DNA of 64,000 nucleotides from Ascaphus truei (taxonomy: Eukaryota > Chordata > Amphibia > Anura > Ascaphidae), in NCBI GenBank assembly GCA_036426205.1, contig CM071574.1:14955274-15019273 (forward strand). Reading direction: 5' to 3'. The notes under the pieces were generated by a model, which made no database searches, was not told where the DNA came from, and was given only the letters and a program-made list of their open reading frames with translations. How positions within the stretch are numbered: position 1 is the first letter of the stretch; the number at the start of each line of letters is the position of its first letter. Position numbers and translations under genes: made by a program. Below are positions 1-29,089 of the stretch, one piece after another.

Positions 1-457
1 TGGGAAAGGGACAGTATTTGTTTCTGTGTCTCTCACTTCTTCCCCCTAGTATGTATAATTGTACATGTATGCTGTAGTAATGATCTGGAATTGATGATAC
101 TTTGAAGCCCATGACATCGGAGTACTCATTTGTGGCTGTTATCACCAATTAAAATAAATAAATGATGGTATGACAGATCACCATTGTGCGTGCATCTTTC
201 ATTAAGTTCATATTAACAGGGCATAATCGTATCAAGGGCATACATTGTGCTCACTTATCCAGCATTGATTTTATATTTTTGTAGCATTATGTAGTTTGCA
301 CAAAAATAAATGTTTGTTTTTTGATTGGACTTACAAGAGAAGAAACCACTTAAATGATTGATTTTTAAATGACGTTTTGTACCTTTCTCTCTGTTGTATA
401 TCTGTGCCCTGTATTAAGCTGGTTATATAAAGTCCTAAGACTATTTATTTGTTACAG

Positions 458-549
458 GGTCACTGGAGCTCTCCTTATATAATAGGAGACGAAATACCGA
501 GTCCTCCAGAAGAATTTTACAGTTCAAGTTTTCTTGCCCAGAGAAGAAG
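458..549 (+). other. MBD5: Candidate 5' UTR exon of MBD5
   Basis: A pyrimidine-rich tract ends in an AG at 456-457. The 92 bases that follow are not part of any repeat family seen in the window and end in AAG before a GTGAAT donor at 550. The segment lies upstream of the MBD5 start exon on the same strand, and vertebrate MBD5 genes have several non-coding 5' exons. The exon call is inference from splice-like borders and position. It could be a chance pair of splice-like sites. Confidence 0.35.
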
Positions 550-649
550 GTGAATAACCGCTACTTAAAGGTGATTTATTCAAACGGGACATTTTGTTTC
601 TCGGTTTTTAACTTTATTGCATAGTGTGGAAGGTACCCTAAGATCTGTC

Positions 650-832
650 TGACAAGGGTGGGCAACTCCAACCCGCAAGGGCCACCAACAGGTCAGGTTT
701 TCAGGATATCCCTGCTTCCACACAGGTGGCTAAATCATTGACTGAGCCACTGATTGAGACACCTGTGCTGAAGCAGGGATATTTTGAACAACTGATCTGT
801 TTGTGGTCCTTCAGAACTGGTGTTGCCCAACC
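650..832. repeat. Palindromic foldback MITE, copy A
   Basis: The two halves are imperfect inverted repeats. The left half contains CAGGTCAGGTTTTCAGGATA followed by a CAGCACAGGTGGCTCA-like stretch (here with CCACACAGG). The right half holds the reverse complements (GCCAC, CACCTGTGCTGAAGCAGGGA). The ends read like 'ctccaacccgcaagg' and the complement of 'ctccagtcctcaagac'. The same family recurs at 1507-1692, 2091-2270, 5905-6094 and 23997-24183. It is a non-autonomous element that could fold into a long hairpin. Confidence 0.7.
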
Positions 833-1023
833 ATAGTCCATGACCATTCTGCTTTCTTTTTGTGTGAACGTATTGGTTTCCCAGAAGTAACTGTCTAAGT
901 GTGTCTCGACTAAGTTGCATGTAATCATTTTGGAATAATGTGTCACTTTGATGACATGACTCTATAATATCATAATACATCAAATTAGATTTCAGAGTTC
1001 CAGGAAAAGTTTAATGATGTCTT

Positions 1024-1145
1024 GATACAAGAGTCCCTCAAGACTCCCTAGCCCCTCCTCGCCTCTCCGCCCCCCCCCCCCATCCCCAAGCATGTCACGT
1101 TCTCAGGATATCCCTGCTTCAGCACAGGTGGCTCAGTCAAAGATC
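1024..1145. repeat. Truncated foldback MITE, copy B
   Basis: Only one arm is recognisable: CTCAGGATATCCCTGCTTCA, then CAGCACAGGTGGCTCAGTC. It is preceded by a C-rich stretch equivalent to the usual 'cctcaagaccccc' outer end. The complementary arm is absent, so this is a truncated member of the family at 650-832. Confidence 0.5.
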
Positions 1146-1506
1146 AGCGCGCACTTCTGATTTTCAAATAATACTGCTTACAAAAAACCTATACTCAATA
1201 AGGCAGTATTTCATTGATTAAACCATGAGTTAATCTGGTCTGAATGATTTTAGACATGTCTCATAATAACTAGTCCATTTCATTGGCATCAGCCACAAAT
1301 TACACGGCCAATGCACTGGGACATTTCCAAAGAATAAGTGTTAAACAAATACTAATTTTTATTATTTCTGTTTTTAAACCTATAGTGCTCTTACTAGGGA
1401 TTTAAGCATCTTTAATACAAAGTTGAATTCCATTATTACAAGTATCCACAGTTTAGAGCCCTACAACAAGCACAGTATTAGATTGCTAATGCAGGTGCCT
1501 GGTGGC

Positions 1507-1692
1507 TGAAAACCGGGGCGCTCAACTCGAGTCCTCAAGCCCCTCCCAAAAGGATATCGAAGACTGAGCCTTTGATTGAGCCACCTGTGCTGAAGCAGGG
1601 ACTGATTGAGCCACGTGTGCTGAAGCTGGGATATCCTGAAAACCTGATCTGTTTGAGGGGGATCTTGAGGACTGGAGTTAAGCACCCCTGGA
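1507..1692. repeat. Palindromic foldback MITE, copy C
   Basis: It opens with 'ctcaactcgagtcctcaag' and closes with 'cttgaggactggagttaag', so the outer ends are inverted repeats. Internal GAGCCACCTGTGCTGAAGCA units appear twice in tandem, giving an uneven hairpin. Same family as 650-832. Confidence 0.7.
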
Positions 1693-2090
1693 TTAAAACA
1701 GGACTGCTTGAAATCTGATTCCTGGGAAGGTGTCACTTTACAATCTTTATGATACAGGTTTGTTAGGAATACTAAATTTCGATTCGTAAAATCCCACTCC
1801 CCCACTTCTTCATCTACCCTGAGAGTGGTGAAGTGAGTGGAATGAATCAATGTACGATTTTGTCCAAGCCCTATCCTATTATAAAATGACTTTGAATACA
1901 TTTTAAAAGCACATTTTGATGCTCTGTAATTTGTTGCATCACAATATGGACAAAAAAAATAGTGATTGAAAGTTTGAACAGTAACATTGTGTAGATTTTG
2001 TCGTCTTGTGCATTTCAACTTTAGTATATTCACAAATATGCTTGTCTGTGTTCCTGTCTAATCATTATTCACCAGAATCCTTTATTTCAT

Positions 2091-2270
2091 GGGTGCTCAA
2101 CACAAGTCCTCAAGACCCCAAAACAGTGAGGTTTTAAGGATATCCCAGCTTCAGCACACCACTCATTGAAGCTGGGATATCGTTAAGACCTGACCTGGGG
2201 GTAGGGGGGGGGGGGGTTTGGAGCTGGGGGGGGGTGGTGTTGAGGACTGGAATTGAGCACCACTGCTTTA
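2091..2270. repeat. Palindromic foldback MITE, copy D
   Basis: The outer ends 'gctcaacacaagtcctcaag' and 'ttgaggactggaattgagc' are complementary. The inner arms (GGATATCCCAGCTTCAGC and GAAGCTGGGATATCG) form a hairpin. A poly-G run near the right end is expanded. Same family as 650-832. Confidence 0.7.
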
Positions 2271-2805
2271 TTTGACTCTCATAAGTACCAACAATCTCAT
2301 GTGAGTGAGCTTTCACCCAGTTTACTTTTTGCTTGGTAAAGACAAGGAGGTTGGTAGAGGTCAGGTCATTTTTTAAATTGGTGTCAAAAGATTTGCAGTC
2401 TTTGTCACTTTCCGTATTCGTCTATTCAATGTAAGCCACCTCTGTAAAATTAGATTTATTTTCTAGAAATTCACTTTTTCTTAAAGTAGAATTCCTTTTT
2501 GGTACTGATTTATAGATTACTTTTTTTTATATATATTTAAAGGCAGCAGTGCTTGGGTTGTGACATCATGAGGAAGTCTCCAGGAAAGTATTGCTTCATT
2601 TTGGATACAGATTGGAAGATTAAAAGAAAACAAAAAGAATGTGGCATATAAAGAGGTAATGTGAGTGAAAGTACCGTACCTGCCCGATGTTATATATCTA
2701 TATCCATACACACACACGTCTGTGAGTGGTTTCCCTGGCTTTGCATCTGATTCCCATGCTGTGCTTAAAAGCTGTGTGAACAGCAGAGCATTTGCTTATA
2801 GGGGT

Positions 2806-3300
2806 TCCAGGTAACGATGGTTTTTCAGACAAAAGGTGACACATTGAGTGCTCATTTGCATGTCATTTCCTAGAATACCTTGCTGCAGTGGAAGCACTGT
2901 ATGCTGGGGATAATGGTGAAAGGCAGGGTTGCAGACCTGCCTAAGGCTGCGTCCATAGGATTGCAGCCGTGCGGAGGCGTACGGAGGCTGAGGGAAAGCT
3001 GGCTTTAGACCGCGCGACGTCCGTGTCGGGGGGGGGGGGGGCTGTGACGTCACGTAGCTGGTTTGCCCTCATTGGGCGAACCGCTCACGTGACCGGCCCT
3101 GCGCTCGCATGAGCGCGAAAATCTAAAATTTGTCTAAGACCTACGCTTCCGCAAGCATGCTCGAGCCCCTGCTAAAGCCGCTCTCGTTGCGGCTGCAGGG
3201 GCTCACTGAGAAGCGTCAGCGCGCCTCAGCACGGGTCAGCGTGTAAGCGCTGACCCTGGACGCAGCCTTAGACATGTGAATGAGCTCACAAGTGAACTTT
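2806..3300. repeat. Host MITE arm split by a GC-rich DNA element
   Basis: Bases 2806-2943 match one arm of the palindromic MITE at 3395-3905 (GACATGCAAATGAGC family; CTGCAGTGGAAGCACTGTAT; GTTGCAGACCTGCCTAAG). The match breaks at 2944 and resumes after 3268 with 'gacatgtgaatgagc'. The interruption is the GC-rich element annotated separately, so this is a nested insertion. Confidence 0.55.
2944..3268. mobile_element. GC-rich non-autonomous DNA element with AGGCTGCGTCC ends
   Basis: The terminal inverted repeats are AGGCTGCGTCC (2944-2954) and GGACGCAGCCT (3258-3268), each flanked by TA. Inside are a CRE-like TGACGTCA at about 3045-3052, a GGTTTGCCCTCATTGGGCGA hairpin (3060-3079) and an E-box-like TCACGTGA (3085-3092). 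There is no ORF. It sits inside an arm of an older MITE. TA flanks suggest a Tc1/mariner-type or similar transposase, but the family is not certain. Confidence 0.6.
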
Positions 3301-3394
3301 TTATTTGCTATATGCAATACAATGGAGGTTTCTTGTTGCCTTTTTCACCCACCATAACTTAAAATTTTATTTATATATATATATATATATATAT

Positions 3395-3905
3395 CATAAT
3401 ACTGAGTTAAGTTATGGTGAGTAAAAAAAGTGACAAAAACCCTCCACAGGAAAGCAAATATGCAAATACAACTGTATGCTCATCTGCATGTCTTAGGCAG
3501 GTCTGCAACCCCGCCTTTCCCCATTATCACCCAGCATACAGCACTTCCACTGCAGCAAGGGATTCTGGGAAATGACATGCAAATGAGCACACAGTGTCAC
3601 TTTTTGCCTCAAAAACCATTTTTAACATGGTTCCCTATAGGCTTAAGCTTGCTGCATGGTCACAGCTTTGAGCACAGCCAGGGTTAAGGTGCATACCCAG
3701 AAAACCACCCACAGACAGCTGTTAGGGAACCATGTTAAAAATGGTTTTTGAGGCAAAAAGTGACACTGTGTGCTCATTTGCATGTCATTTCCCAGAATCC
3801 CTTGCTGCAGTGGAAGTGCTGTATGCTGGGTGATGATGGGGAAAGGCGGGGTTGCAGACCTGCCTAAGACATGCAGATGAGCATACAGTTATATTTGCAT
3901 ATATA
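3395..3905. repeat. Long palindromic MITE with AT-rich ends
   Basis: The arms 3476-3640 and 3727-3895 are near-perfect inverted repeats. Landmarks are CTCATCTGCATGTCTTAGGC, AGCACTTCCACTGCAGC and CAAATGAGCACACAGTGTC on the left, with their complements on the right. A spacer of about 85 bases separates them. Runs of TA flank it at 3368-3392 and 3897-3921. Related single arms occur at 2806-2943 and 31620-31850. No coding capacity. Confidence 0.65.
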
Positions 3906-4212
3906 TATATATATATATATATTCTCTTTCTCTCTTTCTTTCTTTCCTGCCACAAGCAACATGGATTTTTCTGGCCCCCATATTGGAGCTCCCTCTGTTT
4001 TACCCACCTACCTCATACATACGACTGCTGATTGGCTTGCAAAGTGGGCGGGGCCTGATTTTTATATAAGGAATGTGTGTACTTCTGAACTTAACTATAT
4101 ATATTTTTTTTTTAATTGCCTTCTAATCCAGCAAAATGGGTATTTGTTATGCTTGTGTTGTCATTTGTACAGTTAGAAATGATTGTATTTATATATTTAT
4201 ACTCTCTCTTAG

Positions 4213-4488
4213 GTGACATCGTATTGATGGACTGTACTTTTTCACAGTTGGAAGGACTCATTATATTCATGAGTTACTTATTCTTGTAAACCCTTACATT
4301 GTATCCTCGTGTAATGTGGAACAAAATGGAAGATTCTTTTGATTTAGTTCTGAATTGAACAGTATTCACCAAATGCGCTTTGTACAGTTTGCCAAACTGT
4401 ACAGAATCGATCCTCTTGGAGTCATGGTTACATATAGCATGGCAACATCATCTTTCTGTTGATATCTTGGAAGAATTACAAACAAAAA
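4213..4488 (+). other. MBD5: 5' UTR part of the MBD5 start exon, with three upstream ORFs
   Basis: The acceptor is the pyrimidine-rich tract ending in AG at 4211-4212. Three upstream ATGs open short ORFs that all close before the main ATG: 4227-4289 (20 codons), 4314-4358 (14 codons) and 4373-4462 (29 codons). The last stops 26 bases before the start codon. Stacked upstream ORFs normally lower translation of the main ORF; that role here is inference. Confidence 0.55.
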
Positions 4489-22014
<17,526 letters not shown>

Positions 22015-24790
22015 CATTGAATGTCTAATCATGGTTGAGAACATGCACATATATCTGTATATAGGTATTGATATTAATATATGTATATCAATATTTCTAT
22101 GGTGACTGATAGATACCACCAGGTGTAAAGTGAAACCGTGGTACATATTTTTGCATTTTGGCAGATGGGTTTCTGCCCATCAAAGTCTGAAAGAAAACGT
22201 AAAATCATGTAATTGAAGATGTTTTTTTTTTTTTTCTATGATGATACAGTTGTGATTACAAAAATAGTCCAAATGTTTCTGATACATTTTCAATGTGTAT
22301 ATAGAAAATCTAGAATTTCATGGTGATACGTGAAATGTAAATATTGTACAATATTGTCACGTACAAGCGTACTTAATGCACACTATCTTTTACTGTACAA
22401 AAATAGTGTACAAAAATTATTTGGGTTTCTATCAAGTCCACATACGAGAGGCTACCAGTGTATAGTGATAAATAATGATACAGCCTAAATGCTTTTATAT
22501 GATAATGTGAGAGATGCTGTTTTTGTAATTGACGGCAGAGGACAGGCATGATTATGTAATACCTTAATTATGACATTCACTTCACGCTTTTGTGTCTCCA
22601 TTTCTACCCATTTGGAAGGAACCTTGCCTGGAAGCACTGTGCTCCATTTCAGGTCCCTGTAGGAAAGTGTAATCTTGCACAATCCAAAGGGAAATATGAT
22701 TGCATGTCAATTGCTTATTTAACAAACTGCAATAATTAATTTTATAGTTTCTCCATCGCTTTATCAGTGGAAGGGCCTTCCGTTGATGTGGTCTCAGACC
22801 CTACAGCAACGGAGCAGCAACATTTCATAGTGTTATATATAGATATAGATATATATCTATCTATATCTCTGAATCCAATACAAAGTTTCATATTTTAAAG
22901 CCACCAGAAAGGCAAACCTATGTTGTAAAGGTGTGAAGAATTGAATGTAATATACTAGCTCCAATTCTGAACTGTCTGGATGCTGTTGGAAAATGACCCA
23001 AAACAACACTGATAATATACGTAAAATTCTTCACATTGTAATCTCGGTGTGCCTGTTGGATTGTTGTAATTTTAATTGTGCCTGTTTGCAGCCTGAGCAG
23101 CACTCCACGTATAGTTTTCATTTATTTCGATTTCTTCATACATTTCTGTGGTGTGCTAAGTGCTACTCAATTCTTTTGTGTTCTAATTGCAAGCCACCCA
23201 CTGAAGTGAAGGTGTAATTTGCTATATCCCTTCAATTCCACAACTAAACTGACTGACTCTAGCTTTTATTGCTAATTTAAACAATGTTTTTATACTACAC
23301 TACCGGCTATGTTAAAAAAAAAAAAGTTAACAAACTAAGTACTGTCTTGATATTCTAACCTAATAAGCATGTATTACCAATATTCTGGTTTTAACGACCC
23401 GTCACACAGTATTAATACATAAGAAGCTGAGGTGGCTGGACTCACTACCAGCAGCTTGATTATTTTTTTTTTTTGTTATTTTATCAGTATTATGTAACAT
23501 ATCACAGATTTATTTTATTTTAAAAAAAAAGTATTTATACTGTTAACAGATTATATATAATTGTGGCTGAAACATGCAAGTTATTTTATTAACCAAATTA
23601 TTTATGTTACGTAAAGTGAAAATGTGAAACGGAAAAAAAACACTACAAATAAATGAGCCTACAATATTGTATTGTAACAAAAGAATTATGATACCTGACA
23701 TTTTTATCTTAATAATTACATTCTATATGTATATATTTATATATGTATGTGTGTGCAGATAAGTTCTATGTACATATATGTGTATATATACATATATGAT
23801 GTGGTTGACTATTTTCTTTCTTCACCCAAAACCTGGTGGATTGCAACAAGCTACACTAAACTATGGTGGCCTGAAGTTAAGAATGATCTCTCCGAGTTAG
23901 GTTCATTGATGGTCCTTCATGCCATGCCTGGACAAATTGACATGGTCTCCCATACAACTTGTGTGAACCAATCTGTGTGTTTAGTTAACTGATGGGGAGG
24001 GGTTCTCAACTCCAGTCCTCAAGACCCTCCCAACCCCCCCCCCCCCCTCAACAGGTCAGGTTTTAAGACTTTCCCAGCTTCAGCAAAAGTGGCTGTCAAA
24101 GAAATTGAGGCACCTGTGCTGAATCAGATATCCTGAAAACCTGACCTGTTGGGGGGTTCTTGAGGACTGGAGTTGAGAACCACAAGTTAACACCTTTTTC
24201 TGTTACAAGATGGTGTGCGTGTTACTTTTAAACCGTTAATGTTTGTTCATTTTTTTGTATTAGTCTGCTTTTCTGCTGTTTTGTGTCTACACAGATGTTA
24301 TTCATAAAGATGTATGTTTGAGTGTGTTTATTTTTTTAAGTTTTAGTTTTCTTTACTAATACTTCATTTGTACCGATCAGCCATTACTTTGATGTTTGAA
24401 CTGATTCAGTTTGTACTTCCTCATCGTTTTATACTTTACATTAGTAGCCTATGTAAAGTATTTTTGTGCACTCTTTCATTGGTTAATATAGCGTGGGTGC
24501 TAGGAGTAATTTGTTTCAGTCCATACCGTTTATTTCGGAGTTTTTATGGTTTTATGTATGCAGTTAATGTAAATATTGTGAGTATCACAGGTCATACAGT
24601 GTTGTGACATTTTTAAAAATGTTGCACCTACTTTACGATTAAAAAAAAAAAAAAATGGTCACATACTTGAAATTCTACCTGTAGAGCCATTTATTTCTGT
24701 GTTTAAAGCTAAATTTTATCAGGTGAGCCCTTTGCAAGCAGTGTTGCAGTATTTTTTGTTCAATAAATCTATATTTTTCTTTGCTATAAA
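22015..24790 (+). other. MBD5: MBD5 3' UTR
   Basis: AT-rich non-coding sequence directly after the stop. AATAAA signals lie at 23648-23653 and 24762-24767. The second is followed by sequence that still looks transcribed for a few tens of bases. A foldback MITE has inserted at 23997-24183, and a TA-rich palindrome (atagatatagat...) lies near 22836-22870. The end point is inferred from the last AATAAA. No downstream host gene such as EPC2, the neighbour in mammals, is visible. Confidence 0.6.
23997..24183. repeat. Palindromic foldback MITE, copy F, inside the MBD5 3' UTR
   Basis: The ends GGTTCTCAACTCCAGTCCTC and GAGGACTGGAGTTGAGAACC are perfect 20-base inverted repeats. The inner part matches copies A-E. 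It would put a long hairpin in the mature transcript. Confidence 0.75.
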
Positions 24791-27700
24791 ACGTGTCAAA
24801 AAAAGTACAAAAAGATCTGTGTTTACATTTTACAAAACAAATCCTACAAAAGACTATATTCCTTGAAATCCTAAATAACATGAAAATTTAATTTTTTATG
24901 TTTTTCCTTAAATCCGAACTATGAAGAGTTGACCTGCTTTAGTAGTACATTGTATTCAGAAATGCCCACAACATCCCCGTTGGTGCCATTTTTAGTCTGT
25001 CCTTCTCGGATGCCAATTAGAAGAGAAACAGATGTGGTTTAAAGATACTTGTTCTGACGTTTAATGGCATTCTACACGGGAAAATAGAAAACTTGATCTG
25101 GACTCAATACCATATGAAGAGATTACCTACTACATGTGTAGAAACCGTCTGGGATATAGCATATAGGACCGTTTGTTTGTAATGACCATTTTCTTTCTTG
25201 GCAACTTAGATGGACAAGTTGCTGAAGTTATGACTTTGCTTTGTATTAATGGATGTCATTTACATTCTAGACGCAGCAGTCTGTAATAGGTGTACTAAAT
25301 ATTGAAGTCCATTTTTCAGTTTCTTGCTCACTTATACAATTAGGTAAACTTCTCAGGTAATTGAATACACGCAAGCTTTGAGTATTTCAGCGTATGTAGG
25401 CTACAATAACATATAATGTATTGGGATCTGTCATGGACCGTTGCTGAACAAGGCCGAGTTCTCTCTCAAATCTATATTTCCGATGTCCTTCATACATTTT
25501 CAATTATTTTTTTTTGTTTAATGACATTCAATCTATTTTTAATGCGAAAACGCAGTGTTCGAGTTTGATGCATAGGTTCCATTATTCACTGGGAACCATT
25601 CTTTTAATGAAAACTAAGGTTACCAAATGGACTAGACTAAAATCTGCTTCAATTAGTTGTGTGTAACCAAAGGTTGAGTTACTTAACATTTTGCATGGCC
25701 GTCAATGGGGGGGGGGAGTAGAAATCCATGTTTATAGTATGTCTAGTAAATCAGTCCCTGACCACTTTTCAATACTTCTCCACCTGTTAAAGGAGCAGTG
25801 TCTCCTACTCTGGAGCACCCTGGTTTCTGAGATAGTTATTGGTGATGTTACCATCTCACTTGAGAAGCAAAATGGTTGCCAAATATAGGGCCAATAGGAC
25901 ACTGCATCATCATCAGTTGTGCTTTCCTATTGGGTGACCATTAAAATCCCCCCTTAAAAACCAGGATACAATACCGGTAGCTTCACTAGTAGGTGTCCCT
26001 GGAACCAGAGGTGATCCCAGGCGCTGACAATAGTGCGGTTTGGCTTGGGAGGATGCACAGTTCCAATCATATAAAAGAATTGTGGTTAGTTAGGGTAGGT
26101 TGCTCCTTTTAAGCAAAGCCACTTTTATCCTTAAACTACAATTTAGGTTGAGCACGCTTTTGGTTATAACACTGTTACAGCACATTTCATGAATGTATCT
26201 AAAATAGCATCAATATTATACATACAAAGTAAAATGGAGAAATTGCATACACTTTTACCGGTGCCAGTTGCGCTGATCTGACATAAGACACGGAATTAGC
26301 TTCTGCCCAGCAGACCAATGAGTGTACATCATAACTGGTGCCTCACCATAGAAACTAGAGGAGAATTCTGTTAATACTGGACTAGTTTTTCTTTTAACGG
26401 TTGGATCATGGAATAGAAGCACAGTGGTGCGCTGTAACTCTTGGCCTTCCCTAATTTAATATTGTGTTCTAGTAACATTTAAAAAAAATTATGGGAGACC
26501 AAAACTGCCAGCGATTATGTACCACATTAATCCACTATACTTGTCAGTTTACCAATTCAAAAATCATTCTCAAAACATTTTATTACAGAAGTTCAAAAAA
26601 GAAAATACATTAATTTAATATACCTTCGAGGATATGTATGAATATAAAGCAATTTGTTCCTTGGCGTGTCAGAAATTTCTGTTTTGTCAATTTCCTGCTC
26701 TGTACAATTTCTGAAATGTCTGACGGGGACGGGTTCAGCACGGAGGTAATGCAATCTCACATCTGGTGGATTTAATTGGTGCGAACTTTCAGATTACTGC
26801 AATTTGAGATGAAAACATATTTGTGCAACTCTTTCCCTAATTATTGCACACATTACCAGTAGCCAAATGGATGTGTTGATAATATTTAACTTAACATTGA
26901 TGCAACATGAAATTATAGTGTTAACTTAGTGATCACACCCATTTGTGATCCCCTCATATATCCATCTTTTCAATCTAGTCGTGTTGATCTAGACACAGAA
27001 AATGCAAATTACATTAGCCTCTAGTAGTCAAGAAGATGACGGAATGCTCTTGGAGCCATACAAAGATCTCAAACTTAATGTATGGCTCATACAAGACCAG
27101 AATGCCTATAGATGGGAAAGTGAAGGAGCAGAGATGCCTTATTTGCATCACAGGGATAATCAAGAGAGACAATCAGGAGCAGGTAGAAGCAGCCATTGTC
27201 AAGGGAGAGGCAGATATATAGCAAATTATTCATCCATGCAATCAATTAAAAATAGTCTCACTTGGGATCAATGGTAGTTATAATGGGCTATACAGATAAT
27301 TTCGCAAATGTGAACTAACCCATAATCGTTCAACGTACTGTAAGATACAGTCTATGCTAGATACAGTAATTGCAAAAATAGACAAATAGAAATTGATCAC
27401 TCCTGGCTCCAAGATCAGCCTGAAAAGTCAACTTGAACTTTTAAAGTCCTGCAATACAGTGTATTGTTGTATGCAATGTAAAGTATATAGTTATCTGGGA
27501 ATATTCGACAGTCGGATCTGTAGGTATTGTATAATGCACTGTACCACACAACGGTAAATAGAGATCAGGACAAACCAAGTAAACCACAGGGTATATGTGG
27601 ACAACTGGCAGGGGTATATGCACGACAGAGGAAAGATATAATTACATCTGACGCCCCTAAACCAAGTGGAAGTTCTACCTCCGTCTTAGTTAAGTTCCGA

Positions 27701-27909
27701 TTGAGCAAATTGCAGCCTGGGTCCACACTCCGTCACCTCTGGAGATGATTAATACAATACCACTGTACCAGAGCATCCATAGTAGCTGCTTCGCGGTCGA
27801 GCGTGATGTTGCCAAAGATCCAAACACCTTCTCCTCTGGAACTGGATGGTGCTTGTGACAGGTACCGGAACCTGCAAAAAACTGCTGAAGCGCCACTCCA
27901 ATCAAAAAA
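24791..27909. other. Intergenic, no gene seen
   Basis: Mostly AT-rich. Short ORFs (for example 25691-25888 and 27002-27277) match nothing I recognise and lack coding signs. Bases 27730-27909 resemble the outer part of the inverted repeat that follows. Confidence 0.6.
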
Positions 27910-28067
27910 GTTGCACGCTAGATAACTGTGGATTGGTAGGACAACTGCCCAGTAAAAAAACACCAAACAGCTCACCGGGTTTTTAAAAATAAAAAAGATT
28001 TATTGGGTTACATATTAAAAAAAAACAAAAAACATACTAAGTACAGAACAGGGAAAAACTCCCCCCA

Positions 28068-28098
28068 CGCGTTTCACGCTAAACAGCGCTTTCTCAAG
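28068..28098 (-). ncRNA. Hammerhead-like motif 2a
   Basis: On the minus strand: CTTGAGAAA, stem GCGCT / AGCGT around TGTTT or GTTT, then GAAACGCG. The inverted partner of motif 2b. Confidence 0.4.
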
Positions 28099-28116
28099 GA
28101 GACAGAAAGCGCTGTC

Positions 28117-28146
28117 CTTGAGAAACTGCTGTTTAGCATGAAACGC
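28117..28146 (+). ncRNA. Hammerhead-like motif 2b
   Basis: CTTGAGAAAC, stem TGCT / AGCA around GTTT, then TGAAACGCG. The stem bases differ from motif 2a yet still pair. Confidence 0.4.
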
Positions 28147-28305
28147 GTGGGAGGAGAGTTTTTCCCTGTTCTGTCCCTAGTATGTTTTTTGTTTTTTTAA
28201 TATGTAACTCAATAAATCTTTTTTATTTTTCTACAACCCGGTGTCCTGTTTGGTGCTTTTTTTACTGGGCAGTTGTCCTACCAATCCACAGTTCTCTAAG
28301 TTGCA

Positions 28306-29089
28306 TAAACAGGCTTGCTTTTGCTCTGACTTTGAAATAAAAGGTAGTACAGTATTGCAAACTAGACTGCTTACACAGATAAGTAAATCTGGCCGTATGA
28401 AGGTTAAAAATGAAGTCAACTTTGTTTTTAATGTTACAATAGGTTAGAGGTTTATTACCTTTACAATGCCAGAAATCTAGCAGCACCCAGATGTCATCGG
28501 ACTGCCGGGATTGCTTCGGTAGCAATCACCCCTTATGTGTGTCATACTGTATGAGCATTGAAAGGGTTACCGGCTGATGTCTGTACAAATAACCCTTAAA
28601 GTTCTAAATCATACCAATGGTAGAACAATACTAATGAAAATACAATAGTTTGTTCCAGCACTCCCTGACTTATAGAATACTATCAAATGTAGGAATATGC
28701 CAAATGAAAAAACATTTTTAATAATAGAAGCACAAGATATAAGAAAAATTGTAATAATGCATGTGAATAAGTACATAAATGACCCTGAATACAGAAATGT
28801 GGGGGAACAACTTGTGATTCTATTATTTAAAAAAAAAAAAAAAATCATTTGGCTTATTCCTACATTTGATTAGTATTCTATAAGTCAGTGAGTGCTGGTA
28901 CACACTTGTATTTTGGTTATTATTTTGGAGGAGTTAGGGTCCTCCTTGTTCCTTCTACATCCTGCACTGTCTCTAGCATTTTTTGAGTGCTGTCTATCCC
29001 TTTTGTTTCCAATAGTAATAATGTATGCAAGCAGCCAAATGCTGTCAACTTGAAAAGCAGTTCTTGCTGTACATGTCCTCTTCTACTCT
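28306..29089. other. Intergenic, no gene seen
   Basis: AT-rich. Around 28630-28700 and 28850-28910 there is an inverted repetition ('tgacttatagaatactat' against 'tagtattctataagtca'), probably a small MITE. Confidence 0.5.

Larger units (their letters stand above)
27910..28305. repeat. Large inverted repeat, two retroelement ends head to head
   Basis: The arms 27910-28100 and 28112-28305 are inverted repeats (GATTGGTAGGACAACTGCCC and its complement; ACTTAGTACAG-type and GTTTCACGCTAAACAGC). Each arm carries a hammerhead-like motif near the centre, on opposite strands. A typical origin is an inverted dimer of a Penelope-like 5' end. Confidence 0.7.

Noticed and set aside
24368..24607. A 79-codon ORF downstream of MBD5
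   Set aside because: It lies in the 3' UTR, has no family resemblance, and has AT-rich hydrophobic composition typical of chance ORFs.
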